From contig DCAL01000079.1 of NCBI GenBank assembly GCA_002311975.1, positions 16,658 to 26,650 of the forward strand: 9,993 bases of DNA, written 5' to 3'. The position numbers and the translations under genes are program-made. The notes under the pieces are model-generated. The model was not told the DNA's origin, ran no database searches, and saw nothing but the letters and a program-made list of their open reading frames with translations. Numbering within the stretch: the stretch's first letter is position 1; every line of letters begins with the position of its first letter. Shown here in pieces: positions 1 through 6,009 of this stretch. Source of the stretch: Fidelibacterota bacterium UBA1134. Its GTDB lineage: Bacteria > Fidelibacterota > Marinisomatia > Marinisomatales > S15-B10.

Positions 1-470
1 ATGTTGTCCGTCTGACCAATCATACTGATGCCGACTTTCTCCACGATGCGCTTGAATTTTTCCAATGAGAGATTCACGCTGTAACCCGGGATTGATTCAA
101 GTTTATCAAGGGTGCCGCCGGTGTGTCCGAGGCTTCTGCCGGAAATCATGGGAATCGCAAGACCGGCTGCCGCCATGAGCGGACCCAAGACAAGGGAAAC
201 TTTATCTCCCACTCCCCCGGTGCTGTGCTTATCGGCAACAAACTGCGGCAGATGCGAAAAATCCATTGTTTCGCCAGATGTGAGCATGGCATCCACCACC
301 GCCAGAATTTCCTCATCGGTCATACCGTTTTCGTAAACCGCCTTCAGCCAGCGGGTCATCGTTTCATGGCTGACGAAGCCGGCGCTGTAGTTGTGAATGA
401 GCGATCTTATCCCGGCCGCGGAATTCGCTTCGCCTTCAAGTTTTTTGGTTGCGAGAGAGTCCAGATTCAC
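1..470 (-). CDS. deoA: Thymidine / pyrimidine-nucleoside phosphorylase, N-terminal 156 residues (runs off the left edge)
   Basis: This enzyme phosphorolyses thymidine (and uridine in the broad-specificity type) to the free base and (deoxy)ribose-1-phosphate in cytosolic nucleoside salvage. Seen: the phosphate-binding motif KHSTGGVGDK at residues 81-90, then SGRSLGHTGGTLDKLESIPG at 110-129, and IGQTDN at the edge. These are hallmarks of the DeoA/Pdp family, with the lysine of KHSTGG at its usual position. The first ~75 residues look divergent but keep the helical N-domain pattern. The C-terminal two thirds lie outside the window. I chose GTG at 470 because it overlaps the upstream permease stop as GTGA, follows a purine-rich GAGAGG four bases upstream, and puts the motif in register with the family. 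The overlap suggests translational coupling to the LPS permease, although the functions are unrelated. DeoA versus Pdp cannot be decided from this part. Confidence 0.93.
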   Translation of the reverse strand, partial: MNLDSLATKKLEGEANSAAGIRSLIHNYSAGFVSHETMTRWLKAVYENGMTDEEILAVVDAMLTSGETMDFSHLPQFVADKHSTGGVGDKVSLVLGPLMAAAGLAIPMISGRSLGHTGGTLDKLESIPGYSVNLSLEKFKRIVEKVGISMIGQTDN

Positions 471-1840
471 GATTCCTCTCTCTTCCTGAAAAATCTGAAA
501 GACGATGGCAGGCGGAACAATTTTTTCTCCTTTGAGGCGACAAAACAGAGGTAAGTCCCCGATATTCCGAGTATCAGATTAGGTCCCCACATGGCGAGTT
601 CAGGCGAGAGGAGGTTCCGGTCAGCAAGCTCTTCTCCCGCGATGAGGAAAATCCAGTAGATAAGGAAGAAACCGAGACTTAAGCTGACGGCAGTTACTAA
701 ACTTCCGCGGCGGGCCATGATTCCCAGAGGAGCACCCACCAGCACGAATACAATACATGCGACAGGAATAGAAAACTTCTTGTGCATTTCCACGGTATAT
801 CGGTTTGCACTGCGGTGATACCCCTCCATAATCTGAGTCTCTGACTTGAAGCGCCGCAGTAAGTTGTTGATCCTGCGAGTTCTGCCGGTAATTTCCTTCT
901 TGGTGAGAGTTGTATCATTTTCCATCTCTTGAAGATGTGATTTCAGCACTGTTGGAAGCTGTTGGAAGTCGTCCGGCACCGAAACATCGGGAAACTCTCT
1001 GCTGACCTGTTTGGCAACGCGGTTCTTGACTGCCTCCATCTTCTTGTGGTAGGTAGCGATTTTCTCCCGCATCATGCTGAAGGTCATTTCGCGGTCCGTC
1101 CGTGATGCAGTGTCGCGGCGCTGAAGAGTCAGATCATTGGCGGCAATCGTTATCCTATGGCGCTCGAAAGCGATCCTGCGGTAGTTCTGATAGTTCTTTA
1201 CATCAAGTTCGTGGATTTCACCGTTATACAGTGTCACAAGGATAGCGTCTTCCAGCGCGTCGAATGTTCCCTCCTCAGCGTGGATGGAAGTCTGAGTGGT
1301 TGTTCGATCCTTGCCGTAGATTCTGACCTGCTGATAACGGTCGCCGCGCTTGCCTTTTACAATGAAACTGTATTGCGGCAGATCATCAATGAAATAGCCT
1401 GCCTCAACATTGAGGTCGGGACGCTTGCGATAGATATCCCGGGCGAGCGTTCTCGCTTTATGGTTCATCTGGGGCAGGACTGTATTGTTGAAGTAGATGA
1501 GGGGCGCGGCCACCGCGATACTGAAAGCGAGGGCTGGCCAGAGGATAGTTGCGAAACTGATGCCCGCTCCCTGCATGGCCGTCGTTTCGTTATCTTCAGA
1601 GAAGCGCCCGAACGCCATGAGCGTCGCCACGAGCACCGCCATGGGAATAGCAAGAGCAAGAATCCATGCCGTATTCAAGAAAAGATACTCGAGGATGACT
1701 CCGGCAGGGAGACCCTTGCCGAGAAATCTGTCTACCGCCCGTAAGAGGAAATTGGTGAAAAGCAGGAAGACGAGGATCAGGAGGGCATAGATGAAGGGGA
1801 GGAGATGTTCTTTCAGGATGTAGCGGGTGACGATTCGCAT
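467..1840 (-). CDS. LptF/LptG-family LPS export permease (YjgP/YjgQ)
   Basis: Inner-membrane subunit of the Lpt bridge. In the family, LptF and LptG pair with LptB2 to extract lipopolysaccharide and pass it through a periplasmic beta-jellyroll towards LptC/LptA. Seen: three N-terminal hydrophobic segments (about 12-36, 52-76 and 97-118) with the family signature of a charged loop GRFSEDNETTAMQGAGIS at about 78-95. A beta-rich periplasmic stretch follows (about 125-240), then three C-terminal hydrophobic segments (about 357-376, 382-402, 415-436). At 457 residues it is longer than the roughly 350-390 usual for LptF/LptG. The extra length is a charged, helix-rich stretch at about 244-354 before the fourth membrane segment. 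The start ATG follows a modest AGAGAAG. The stop overlaps the next gene (GTGA). LptF versus LptG is not resolved, and only one of the pair is in the window. Confidence 0.9.
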   Translation of the reverse strand: MRIVTRYILKEHLLPFIYALLILVFLLFTNFLLRAVDRFLGKGLPAGVILEYLFLNTAWILALAIPMAVLVATLMAFGRFSEDNETTAMQGAGISFATILWPALAFSIAVAAPLIYFNNTVLPQMNHKARTLARDIYRKRPDLNVEAGYFIDDLPQYSFIVKGKRGDRYQQVRIYGKDRTTTQTSIHAEEGTFDALEDAILVTLYNGEIHELDVKNYQNYRRIAFERHRITIAANDLTLQRRDTASRTDREMTFSMMREKIATYHKKMEAVKNRVAKQVSREFPDVSVPDDFQQLPTVLKSHLQEMENDTTLTKKEITGRTRRINNLLRRFKSETQIMEGYHRSANRYTVEMHKKFSIPVACIVFVLVGAPLGIMARRGSLVTAVSLSLGFFLIYWIFLIAGEELADRNLLSPELAMWGPNLILGISGTYLCFVASKEKKLFRLPSSFRFFRKREES

Positions 1841-1913
1841 AAGCTTCTCTCAGCCAGGCTTCTGAAAAAATACGGAGGAAGAGGCAGGGTTACAACAAAT
1901 GCAGTTCAAGTGA

Positions 1914-1987
1914 GGATTGCGGAATTTGGAATGCGGATTTAGAGCCAGTTTTGTAGAAAACTATTCCACGATCCGCAATCCGCATTC
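1914..1987. repeat. Small GCGGATT-type inverted-repeat element between tRNA-His and the LPS permease
   Basis: Two overlapping perfect inverted repeats sit in this noncoding gap. The 10-mer GGATTGCGGA at 1914-1923 pairs with TCCGCAATCC at 1972-1981. The 11-mer GAATGCGGATT at 1929-1939 pairs with AATCCGCATTC at 1977-1987. The arms are built from repeated 'GCGGATT/GCGGAAT' units, so several alternative hairpins are possible with loops of about 37-48 bases. No T-run follows, so it is not a typical intrinsic terminator. It looks like a dispersed intergenic palindromic repeat or a degenerate MITE-like element, but copy number cannot be judged from one window. Confidence 0.6.
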
Positions 1988-1992
1988 GTCTG

Positions 1993-2067
1993 GGTGAGGG
2001 ACGGGACTCGAACCCGCGGCCACCAGGGCCACAACCTGGAGCTCTAACCTGCTGAGCTACCCCCACC
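1993..2067 (-). tRNA. tRNA-His (anticodon GTG)
   Basis: The minus strand folds into a full cloverleaf. The acceptor arm GTGGGGG pairs with CCCTCAC (one G-U), the D-stem is GCTC/GAGC, the anticodon stem is CCAGG/CCTGG around loop TTGTGGC, and the T-stem is GCGGG/CCCGT around TTCGAGT. Anticodon GTG reads histidine codons. An extra G precedes the acceptor stem (position -1, at 2067) opposite discriminator C73 at 1993, the identity element specific to tRNA-His. The following bases are CA, so the 3' CCA is not fully encoded and must be added after transcription. A TATGAT-like -10 (2081-2086 on this strand) lies about 14 bases upstream, but I see no good -35. Confidence 0.97.
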
Positions 2068-2175
2068 ATTATTACTGTTAATCATAACACACCATTCAAA
2101 CTTTGGTTCCGAACAAGATAACTTACGAAGAAGGAGTCAAATTCTCGCCAACGATTGGCTCAGAGTGTAAAATGA

Positions 2176-2190
2176 GGGGGGATTCCCCCC
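2176..2190. repeat. Perfect G6-ATT-C6 hairpin in the intergenic region
   Basis: Six G residues, a three-base ATT loop and six C residues form a very stable all-GC stem. It is not followed by a T-run on the plus strand. On the minus strand it is followed by TCATTTTAC, which is only weakly terminator-like. It lies upstream of the proposed cold-shock promoter, so it would not be in that transcript. Function unknown. Confidence 0.6.
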
Positions 2191-2211
2191 AGTACTACTA
2201 TGTGAAAGTTT

Positions 2212-2240
2212 TTGTGGATTTGTTGATATTTCGGTATAAA
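2212..2240 (+). promoter_or_regulatory. Candidate sigma-70-type promoter for the cold-shock gene
   Basis: TTGTGG at 2212-2217 and TATAAA at 2235-2240 are separated by 17 bases, a fair match to the housekeeping consensus. A start near 2247 would give a leader of about 148 bases before the cold-shock start codon. This is prediction by eye only, and other AT-rich -10-like strings (for example TATATA at 2284-2289) lie nearby. Confidence 0.4.
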
Positions 2241-2394
2241 TTTGCACTAAGAGAAAGTAGAACATCAGAAACAGTAGCTATCCTATATAGAAGTCGTACA
2301 TTCCCCCATTTCCAAATATGAGCTTCCCACAGGAGACAGCGGTCTATTTTCTATCGTTAGATGAGTAGGTGATCAAGTAAAGGAGTCAGATAAA

Positions 2395-2607
2395 ATGGCT
2401 GATCGTGAAAAAGGCACAGTAAAGTGGTTTAACCCCAAGAAGGGTTTTGGATTTATCTCAAGGGATAGTGGGGAGGATGTCTTCGTACATTTCTCTTCCA
2501 TTTCGGGTGATGGTTACCGAACCCTCATGGAAGGCGCGGAAGTGGAATTCGAAGTCGCTTCTGGAGACAAGGGTCTTGAAGCCAGAGAAGTGAGCCTAAT
2601 GGACTAA
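2395..2607 (+). CDS. Cold-shock domain protein (CspA family)
   Basis: A 70-residue single cold-shock domain (five-stranded OB fold) that binds single-stranded RNA/DNA and acts as an RNA chaperone in the cytoplasm. Seen: the family opening GTVKWFNPKKGFGFI (residues 7-21), which includes the RNP1-like KGFGFI, then RNP2-like VFVHF at about 29-33, and the closing G-x-EAREV segment. Length is typical of Csp proteins. The start is set by AGGAG at 2381-2385, nine bases before ATG. It is the only plus-strand protein gene in the window and is apparently monocistronic, with a hairpin terminator just downstream. The family includes cold-induced and constitutive members, and the sequence does not say which this is. 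Confidence 0.96.
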   Translation: MADREKGTVKWFNPKKGFGFISRDSGEDVFVHFSSISGDGYRTLMEGAEVEFEVASGDKGLEAREVSLMD

Positions 2608-2627
2608 CCTTAAAAGAACCAAGAAAG

Positions 2628-2661
2628 AAAAGGGGCATGGACGGCTGTCTGTTCCCCTTTT
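2628..2661. terminator. Bidirectional intrinsic terminator between convergent genes
   Basis: AAAAGGGG (2628-2635) pairs with CCCCTTTT (2654-2661) around an 18-base loop. On the plus strand the stem ends in TTTTGTTGTT, which suits the cold-shock gene ending 20 bases upstream. On the minus strand it ends in TTTTCTTTCTT, which suits the hotdog-protein gene ending at 2704. One structure can therefore serve both converging transcripts. Confidence 0.75.
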
Positions 2662-2703
2662 GTTGTTATATATACGTGGGCGATCCTATCCTTCTGTCTT
2701 AGC

Positions 2704-3192
2704 TTAACTGTTTCCGCTCACATCCCTCAATGAAAGGGTGAGCACGAACTGAGCCACCGGTTCATCAGCAATAGAGGGAACGGTGGCAATTACGTTAATA
2801 GGACGATTTACTCTTTCACCCGTCCTGACGGTTTCATCAACCATTTTCAGTATTGTTTCTCCATCGCTGCATGTGAAATGGACGTCTCCCTCCGCCCGTT
2901 TCAGGAAATGCGCCTCGAAATCTTTGTAGATGAACTTGGCTTTCCGTCCTCTCCGCCTGATCTGAAACAGAGCAATTACCGCGGCGGCAAGTTCCGCTCC
3001 AACTGACATCGCGGCGATATACAGTCCGCCTTCGTGGTTTCTGGTCTTGCGCCGGTTGGGAATCTTGACCACACACATTTCATCATTCAGCTCAATCACG
3101 GAGGGTCTGCACGCCCACAAGAGGGGAATCTTGGCGAATCCAAAGGCGCGCAGCATCAAAGTAGCACGAGCAGTGTGAGAAAGAAGACTCAT
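2704..3192 (-). CDS. Hotdog-fold protein, DUF4442 / PaaI-thioesterase-like
   Basis: 162 residues. The middle carries the hotdog pattern 'NRRKTRNHEGGLYIAAMSVGAE' (about 46-67), equivalent to the N..G.lH.g.l motif of DUF4442/YiiD-type thioesterase-like proteins. A strand-rich second half (KAKFIYKDFEAHFLKRAEGDV, then VPSIADEPVAQFVLTLSLRD) fits the fold. By family it probably binds an acyl-CoA-like ligand or hydrolyses a thioester, but the substrate cannot be predicted. The start chosen is ATG at 3192, which overlaps the tag stop as ATGA. A longer frame could begin at TTG 3225, but it lies inside tag and adds nothing family-like. No separate SD is visible, so translation is probably coupled to tag. 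It is the last gene of its operon and is followed by the hairpin terminator. Confidence 0.75.
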   Translation of the reverse strand: MSLLSHTARATLMLRAFGFAKIPLLWACRPSVIELNDEMCVVKIPNRRKTRNHEGGLYIAAMSVGAELAAAVIALFQIRRRGRKAKFIYKDFEAHFLKRAEGDVHFTCSDGETILKMVDETVRTGERVNRPINVIATVPSIADEPVAQFVLTLSLRDVSGNS

Positions 3193-3773
3193 AGTTGTGT
3201 TGCGCACTCGCTGTGGCGGAAGCAATCTACAATATGATCGTTCACCATTCCAACCGCCTGCATGTGGGCGTAGCAGACGGTTGTTCCGAAGAACTTGAAG
3301 CCCCGCTTTTTCATATCGGTGCTGATTGCATCGGACAGTGGCGTAAAGGCAGGAATCTCTGAATCATCCTTCCATCTGTTCACAATCGGTTTTCCGTTCA
3401 CGAAGTTCCAGAGGTAGTTCGTAAAGTCGCCGAACTCAGAGGCGACCTGCAGGAACTGCTGTGCATTGTTGACGGTGGCCCGAATTTTCGCCTGATTCCT
3501 GACAATGCCTTTGTCGGATAGAAGATGCTGAACGTTGCTCTCGTCATAGCGCGCTACCTTTCCCGCATCAAAACCGTCGAATGCTGATCTGAAGTTCTCC
3601 CGTTTATTCAGAATGATCTGCCAGCTCAGTCCCGCCTGAAACGATTCCAGAACGATGAATTCGAACATCTTCCGTTCATCAAGCAGAGGGACGCCCCATT
3701 CCTTATCGTGGTATCGAGTGTAGCGAGGATTGCTGGAGATGGCCCAGGCACACCGCGCTTTTGTGTTACTCAT
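3189..3773 (-). CDS. tag: DNA-3-methyladenine glycosylase I
   Basis: A cytosolic base-excision-repair enzyme that removes 3-methyladenine from alkylated DNA. At 194 residues it is full length (E. coli Tag is about 187). Seen: Cys8 in RCAWA, His22 in YHDKEWG, and His180/Cys184 in NDHIVDC. These match the zinc-ligand set of Tag (Cys4, His17, His175, Cys179 in E. coli, a constant offset of five or fewer residues). The base-pocket segment LESFQAGLSW (42-51) contains Glu43, equivalent to E. coli Glu38, and KKRGFKFFGTTVCYAHMQA (about 154-172) is also conserved. A strong GAGGAG (3783-3788) nine bases before ATG is formed by the last two Glu codons of the upstream phospholipase gene, whose stop is only six bases away. 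The 3' end overlaps the hotdog gene (ATGA). It is co-transcribed with envelope lipoprotein genes, which is unusual company for tag. Confidence 0.97.
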   Translation of the reverse strand: MSNTKARCAWAISSNPRYTRYHDKEWGVPLLDERKMFEFIVLESFQAGLSWQIILNKRENFRSAFDGFDAGKVARYDESNVQHLLSDKGIVRNQAKIRATVNNAQQFLQVASEFGDFTNYLWNFVNGKPIVNRWKDDSEIPAFTPLSDAISTDMKKRGFKFFGTTVCYAHMQAVGMVNDHIVDCFRHSECATQL

Positions 3774-3779
3774 CCGTGC

Positions 3780-4955
3780 TTACTCCTCAATGGTGAGTCC
3801 TGCAAACTCCTCCGGCCCATTGACCGGATTCAAGCGCACGATTTCACCGCCGGGGAGCTGTACTGAATAGTCGGTCCAGTCGTCGCTCTCGGTGTGGCGC
3901 GGGTCAGGGCGGTAGTAGTCGCTGGAGATGTAGTGGGCGCCGCTGGCAAGTGCCAAGTTGCGTCGGGCCGTGTCACCGCTGCGTGCTTCCTCTGTATCGG
4001 AGTCGGCCCTGGTTCGGATGAGATATCCCTTGAGAACAAGCTGTTCGATTTCTTCCGTGGGATTGTTAATCTTGATGAAAGCGGCCTCGGGTGTGCCCGG
4101 GTCCGAGTTGGTGAAGAGTATACGGCTTTTTAGTGCCTCATGCCCCTCTACGTAGAGATCGCGGATGCCGCCGCCGTTATCGAGACCGAACATGACCTTG
4201 CCCCGCGCTTCGCCTAATGTGGGCCAGCCATCCGATAAAATTGCCTCCTCCAGAGTGGCGTGGTTCCGTCGTACATCATCAGGAGTGATAACACCATTCA
4301 GCTCCTGTTCAAATACGTCGCGGATCTCCTCATCTATGGAATCGAGAGCATCGCTATCAAAGGGGAGAGGTTCTGTGAAACCGCTCAAGTTCGGATTGAT
4401 ATTCATAGCTCCCTCTTCCTTCGCTTCCACCAGAATGAAGATGGGGACGTGGTTGGGGTGTGCCTCTGACCAAGCCTTCACCGTTGCCAATGCATCCTTG
4501 AATGTAATGTAGTGGGTCATGTAATCGATGTCAGGGAAGTGAAGGACTTTGAATCCGGGTTCGTCCAGTTCCAGTTCCCCAGATTCCACCGGCTCACTGA
4601 TGAACTGATTGCCCAACCGGTTGGCGAAATGACCTCCTTCAGGATCGTAATAGATGTCCAGCTCGATCTGCCGCATGCCGTAGTCGTTGAACTGTATCTC
4701 CAGCGGCTGGTGTTCGTAGTCAAAAGAGCGGGCAAGTTCCGGCACGAGGATGCTGAGGGTGTTCATGATCTTCTGGTATGTTTTGATACGGTAACTGTTG
4801 TGGCTGCCGATGACTTGAATCTCGTTGATACGGAGGTCGTCAATATCTATCATATCTTCTCCCTTTTCACAGGAAGCACCGAGCAGTAGATAGAAGAAAA
4901 CAATAAGGTTCCGTGCGGTCTGTCTCCAATCGAGTTTTCTCAGGAGACGTATCAT
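3780..4955 (-). CDS. Lipoprotein, Ca2+-dependent phosphatidylinositol phospholipase C (PI-PLC-C1) family
   Basis: 391 residues. The family (PF16670 type, known from Streptomyces) cleaves phosphoinositides with a TIM-barrel active site using two histidines and Ca2+. Seen: an N-terminal hydrophobic stretch (about 16-28) ending in the lipobox LLGASC with Cys29, so the protein is probably lipid-anchored in the envelope. GSHNSY carries His52, the expected first catalytic His. RQIELDIY has acidic residues Glu98 and Asp100, KVLHFPDIDY has His139 as the expected second His, and PIFILVEAKEE (171-181) is the barrel strand with a metal ligand. The C-terminal signature RTRADSDTEEARSGDTARR (314-332) is followed by SGAHYISSDYYRPDP. 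All motifs are intact, so activity is plausible. The true substrate in a bacterium of this type is unknown. The start overlaps the plug-lipoprotein stop (ATGA), which implies coupling. Confidence 0.88.
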   Translation of the reverse strand: MIRLLRKLDWRQTARNLIVFFYLLLGASCEKGEDMIDIDDLRINEIQVIGSHNSYRIKTYQKIMNTLSILVPELARSFDYEHQPLEIQFNDYGMRQIELDIYYDPEGGHFANRLGNQFISEPVESGELELDEPGFKVLHFPDIDYMTHYITFKDALATVKAWSEAHPNHVPIFILVEAKEEGAMNINPNLSGFTEPLPFDSDALDSIDEEIRDVFEQELNGVITPDDVRRNHATLEEAILSDGWPTLGEARGKVMFGLDNGGGIRDLYVEGHEALKSRILFTNSDPGTPEAAFIKINNPTEEIEQLVLKGYLIRTRADSDTEEARSGDTARRNLALASGAHYISSDYYRPDPRHTESDDWTDYSVQLPGGEIVRLNPVNGPEEFAGLTIEE

Positions 4956-5302
4956 TTCGTGGTAATTAGGATGGCGCCGCCTGTGTGTCCCGTACCGTAT
5001 TGAACAGTTGCCTCGCTGGCACTCAGATACCGGACCTCCTTAATGGTCTCTGCGTTGATATTGTAGAGCAACCCGATTTCTCCCATTCGAGCCCCGTTCA
5101 TATAAACGACCGATGGCAAATCGCCCCGACGCCTCAACATTCGGGGGCGTAAGGTCTTGATGGCATCATATGCATTGTGTGCAGAAGTAGTCTTAAATTC
5201 TTCTTCCGTGATTAGATTCTGCGACCGGTGGGGTGCTTTGGTTTGCAGTGACGGCCCGCAGGCAGTCACTGCAAGGAGCGCAATCAGGATGGCGGTTTTC
5301 AT
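4952..5302 (-). CDS. Small lipoprotein with a free-standing TonB-plug-like domain
   Basis: 116 residues with a lipobox AVTAC (Cys15), so a probable lipoprotein. The mature part contains NAYDAIKTLRPRMLRRR (about 43-59), then VVYMNGARMGEIGLL and an ending IKEVRYLSASEATVQYGTGHTGGAILITTK-like block (ends split at about 88-116). This is the core of a TonB-dependent-receptor plug domain, in which a short 'Y-x-N/D-G' strand is followed by 'A-x-x-x-YG-x-x-x-x-GG-x-I-x-I-x-T'. No beta-barrel follows, so it is not a transporter in itself. Such orphan plug-like proteins occur in FCB-group bacteria, where their role is unknown. The start has AGGGG about six bases upstream of ATG 5302. It is the first intact gene of the PLC/tag/hotdog unit and overlaps the PLC start by four bases. 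Confidence 0.75.
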   Translation of the reverse strand: MKTAILIALLAVTACGPSLQTKAPHRSQNLITEEEFKTTSAHNAYDAIKTLRPRMLRRRGDLPSVVYMNGARMGEIGLLYNINAETIKEVRYLSASEATVQYGTGHTGGAILITTK

Positions 5303-5349
5303 ATTATCCCCTTTTGGTTGATCTGAAATTGGTTCAATATACTCTTCAT

Positions 5350-5708
5350 CTATTTCGCAAACTTCTGGATCCTCATCCCGAAGTGAACGTCAGCGACATA
5401 GACGTTACTCTCCGAATCTACGCCCACATCGTGAGCCTAGTCCATATGTCAATCGTACTGACCGTATGATCCCCATTAAACCAGGCGTCTCTGCCGCGGT
5501 GGAAGACAAATACATGATCGTGTGAGTCAACCTCGACGCCTGACACCTGCCCCAGAATCAGTCCTTCGGGAAGGCGCGGCCATCCATGCACAACGACATA
5601 TCCGTGATCTTGATTGGATCCGCAGGCTGTTAATGCGGCAACTGCCAAGATGGAAAAAACTTTAATGTATCCAAACCAGTTCTTCGCGTTTATATCTGCT
5701 AAGTTCAT
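5350..5708 (-). pseudogene. Decayed NHL / six-bladed beta-propeller lipoprotein (amidating-lyase-like), internal deletion plus frame change
   Basis: The 5' part (start 5708, AAGGAG at 5717-5722) encodes a signal with lipobox ALTAC (Cys29), then HGWPRLPEGLILGQVSGVEV and DSHDHVFVFHRGRDAWF. This is the typical opening of NHL-repeat proteins related to peptidyl-alpha-hydroxyglycine alpha-amidating lyase. The frame then runs into unrelated residues and stops at 5418. In a different frame, 5433-5350 encodes HDVGVDSESNVYVADVHFG and then MRIQKFAK before a stop, which is the expected last blade of the same family. Intact members are roughly 320-360 residues, whereas only about 75 N-terminal and 27 C-terminal residues remain. 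An in-frame TAG just precedes the C-terminal piece. I infer an internal deletion of most blades with loss of frame. The N-terminal 96-residue lipoprotein could still be made. Confidence 0.8.
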
Positions 5709-5754
5709 TTCGGCTACTCCTTATATGGATAATTTGATGCGTGAAGGTGTCTGA

Positions 5755-6009
5755 TCATTCATCGAACAGAGGTTTCATGACAATTGCTATCGCCCTTTTT
5801 TCCATTGAGGCATTGTGGTATTCTGTCGCCGTATGGCATGAAGAGAGTTGCGTCATCATGGATCTTGCCAGGAATTTGTTCCAGTCTAAATTATTGAAGT
5901 CACGGATGAATATCTCAGCCGAGTTTTTTGCTTCATCATAGTTAGATTTTCCGCCGCAACCCAGAATCAGCAGAGAGGCAATGAGAAGGTAAACTGTCTG
6001 TCGAGTCAG
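5755..6009 (-). pseudogene. Decayed NTF2/SnoaL-like (DUF4440-type) lipoprotein: frameshifted, truncated, no normal start codon
   Basis: An 84-codon frame opens right after the amidohydrolase. It begins CTG ACT CGA, with a strong GGAGG (6016-6020) six bases upstream, and encodes a signal with lipobox LILGC and then YDEAKNSAEIFIRDFNNLDW. That is the first helix region of an NTF2-like domain. The in-frame residues after position 5866 are meaningless, but the next frame reads IHDDATLFMPYGDRIPQCLN GK, an excellent family motif (D-A-T-x-F-M-P-x-G...L-N-G-K). After the A6 run at 5796-5801 the first frame again makes sense (RAIAIVMKPLFDE) and then stops. This looks like a one-base loss near 5862-5866 and a one-base gain in the A-run. 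Family members are about 140-170 residues, so the second half of the domain is also missing. Confidence 0.75.

Larger units (their letters stand above)
2068..2394. other. 327-base intergenic region between divergent tRNA-His and cold-shock gene
   Basis: No convincing gene. It holds the likely tRNA -10 on the minus side, a short G6/C6 hairpin (2176-2190), a candidate plus-strand promoter (2212-2240) and what would be a leader of about 150 bases for the cold-shock gene. A 72-codon plus-strand frame at 2103-2321 begins with TTG, has no ribosome binding site and resembles nothing known to me. The AT-rich leader is compatible with the long structured leaders of cold-inducible csp genes, but I cannot identify a cold-box consensus. 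Confidence 0.6.

Noticed and set aside
1157..1744. 195-codon plus-strand frame
   Set aside because: It lies wholly antisense to the LPS permease gene, whose minus-strand product matches the family throughout.
2103..2321. 72-codon plus-strand frame upstream of the cold-shock gene
   Set aside because: It starts with TTG, has no ribosome binding site, shows no recognisable domain, and overlaps the likely promoter and leader of the cold-shock gene.
2704..3225. Longer version of the hotdog protein starting at TTG 3225
   Set aside because: The extra 11 residues lie inside tag without an SD, whereas ATG 3192 forms the ATGA overlap seen at another junction in this operon.
5418..5708. Intact 96-residue lipoprotein
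   Set aside because: Its last ~20 residues do not fit the family, and the family's C-terminal motif is found just downstream in another frame, so it is treated as the 5' part of a pseudogene.
5741..5941. 66-codon plus-strand frame
   Set aside because: It is antisense to the decayed NTF2-like lipoprotein, whose minus-strand lipobox and motif explain the sequence better.
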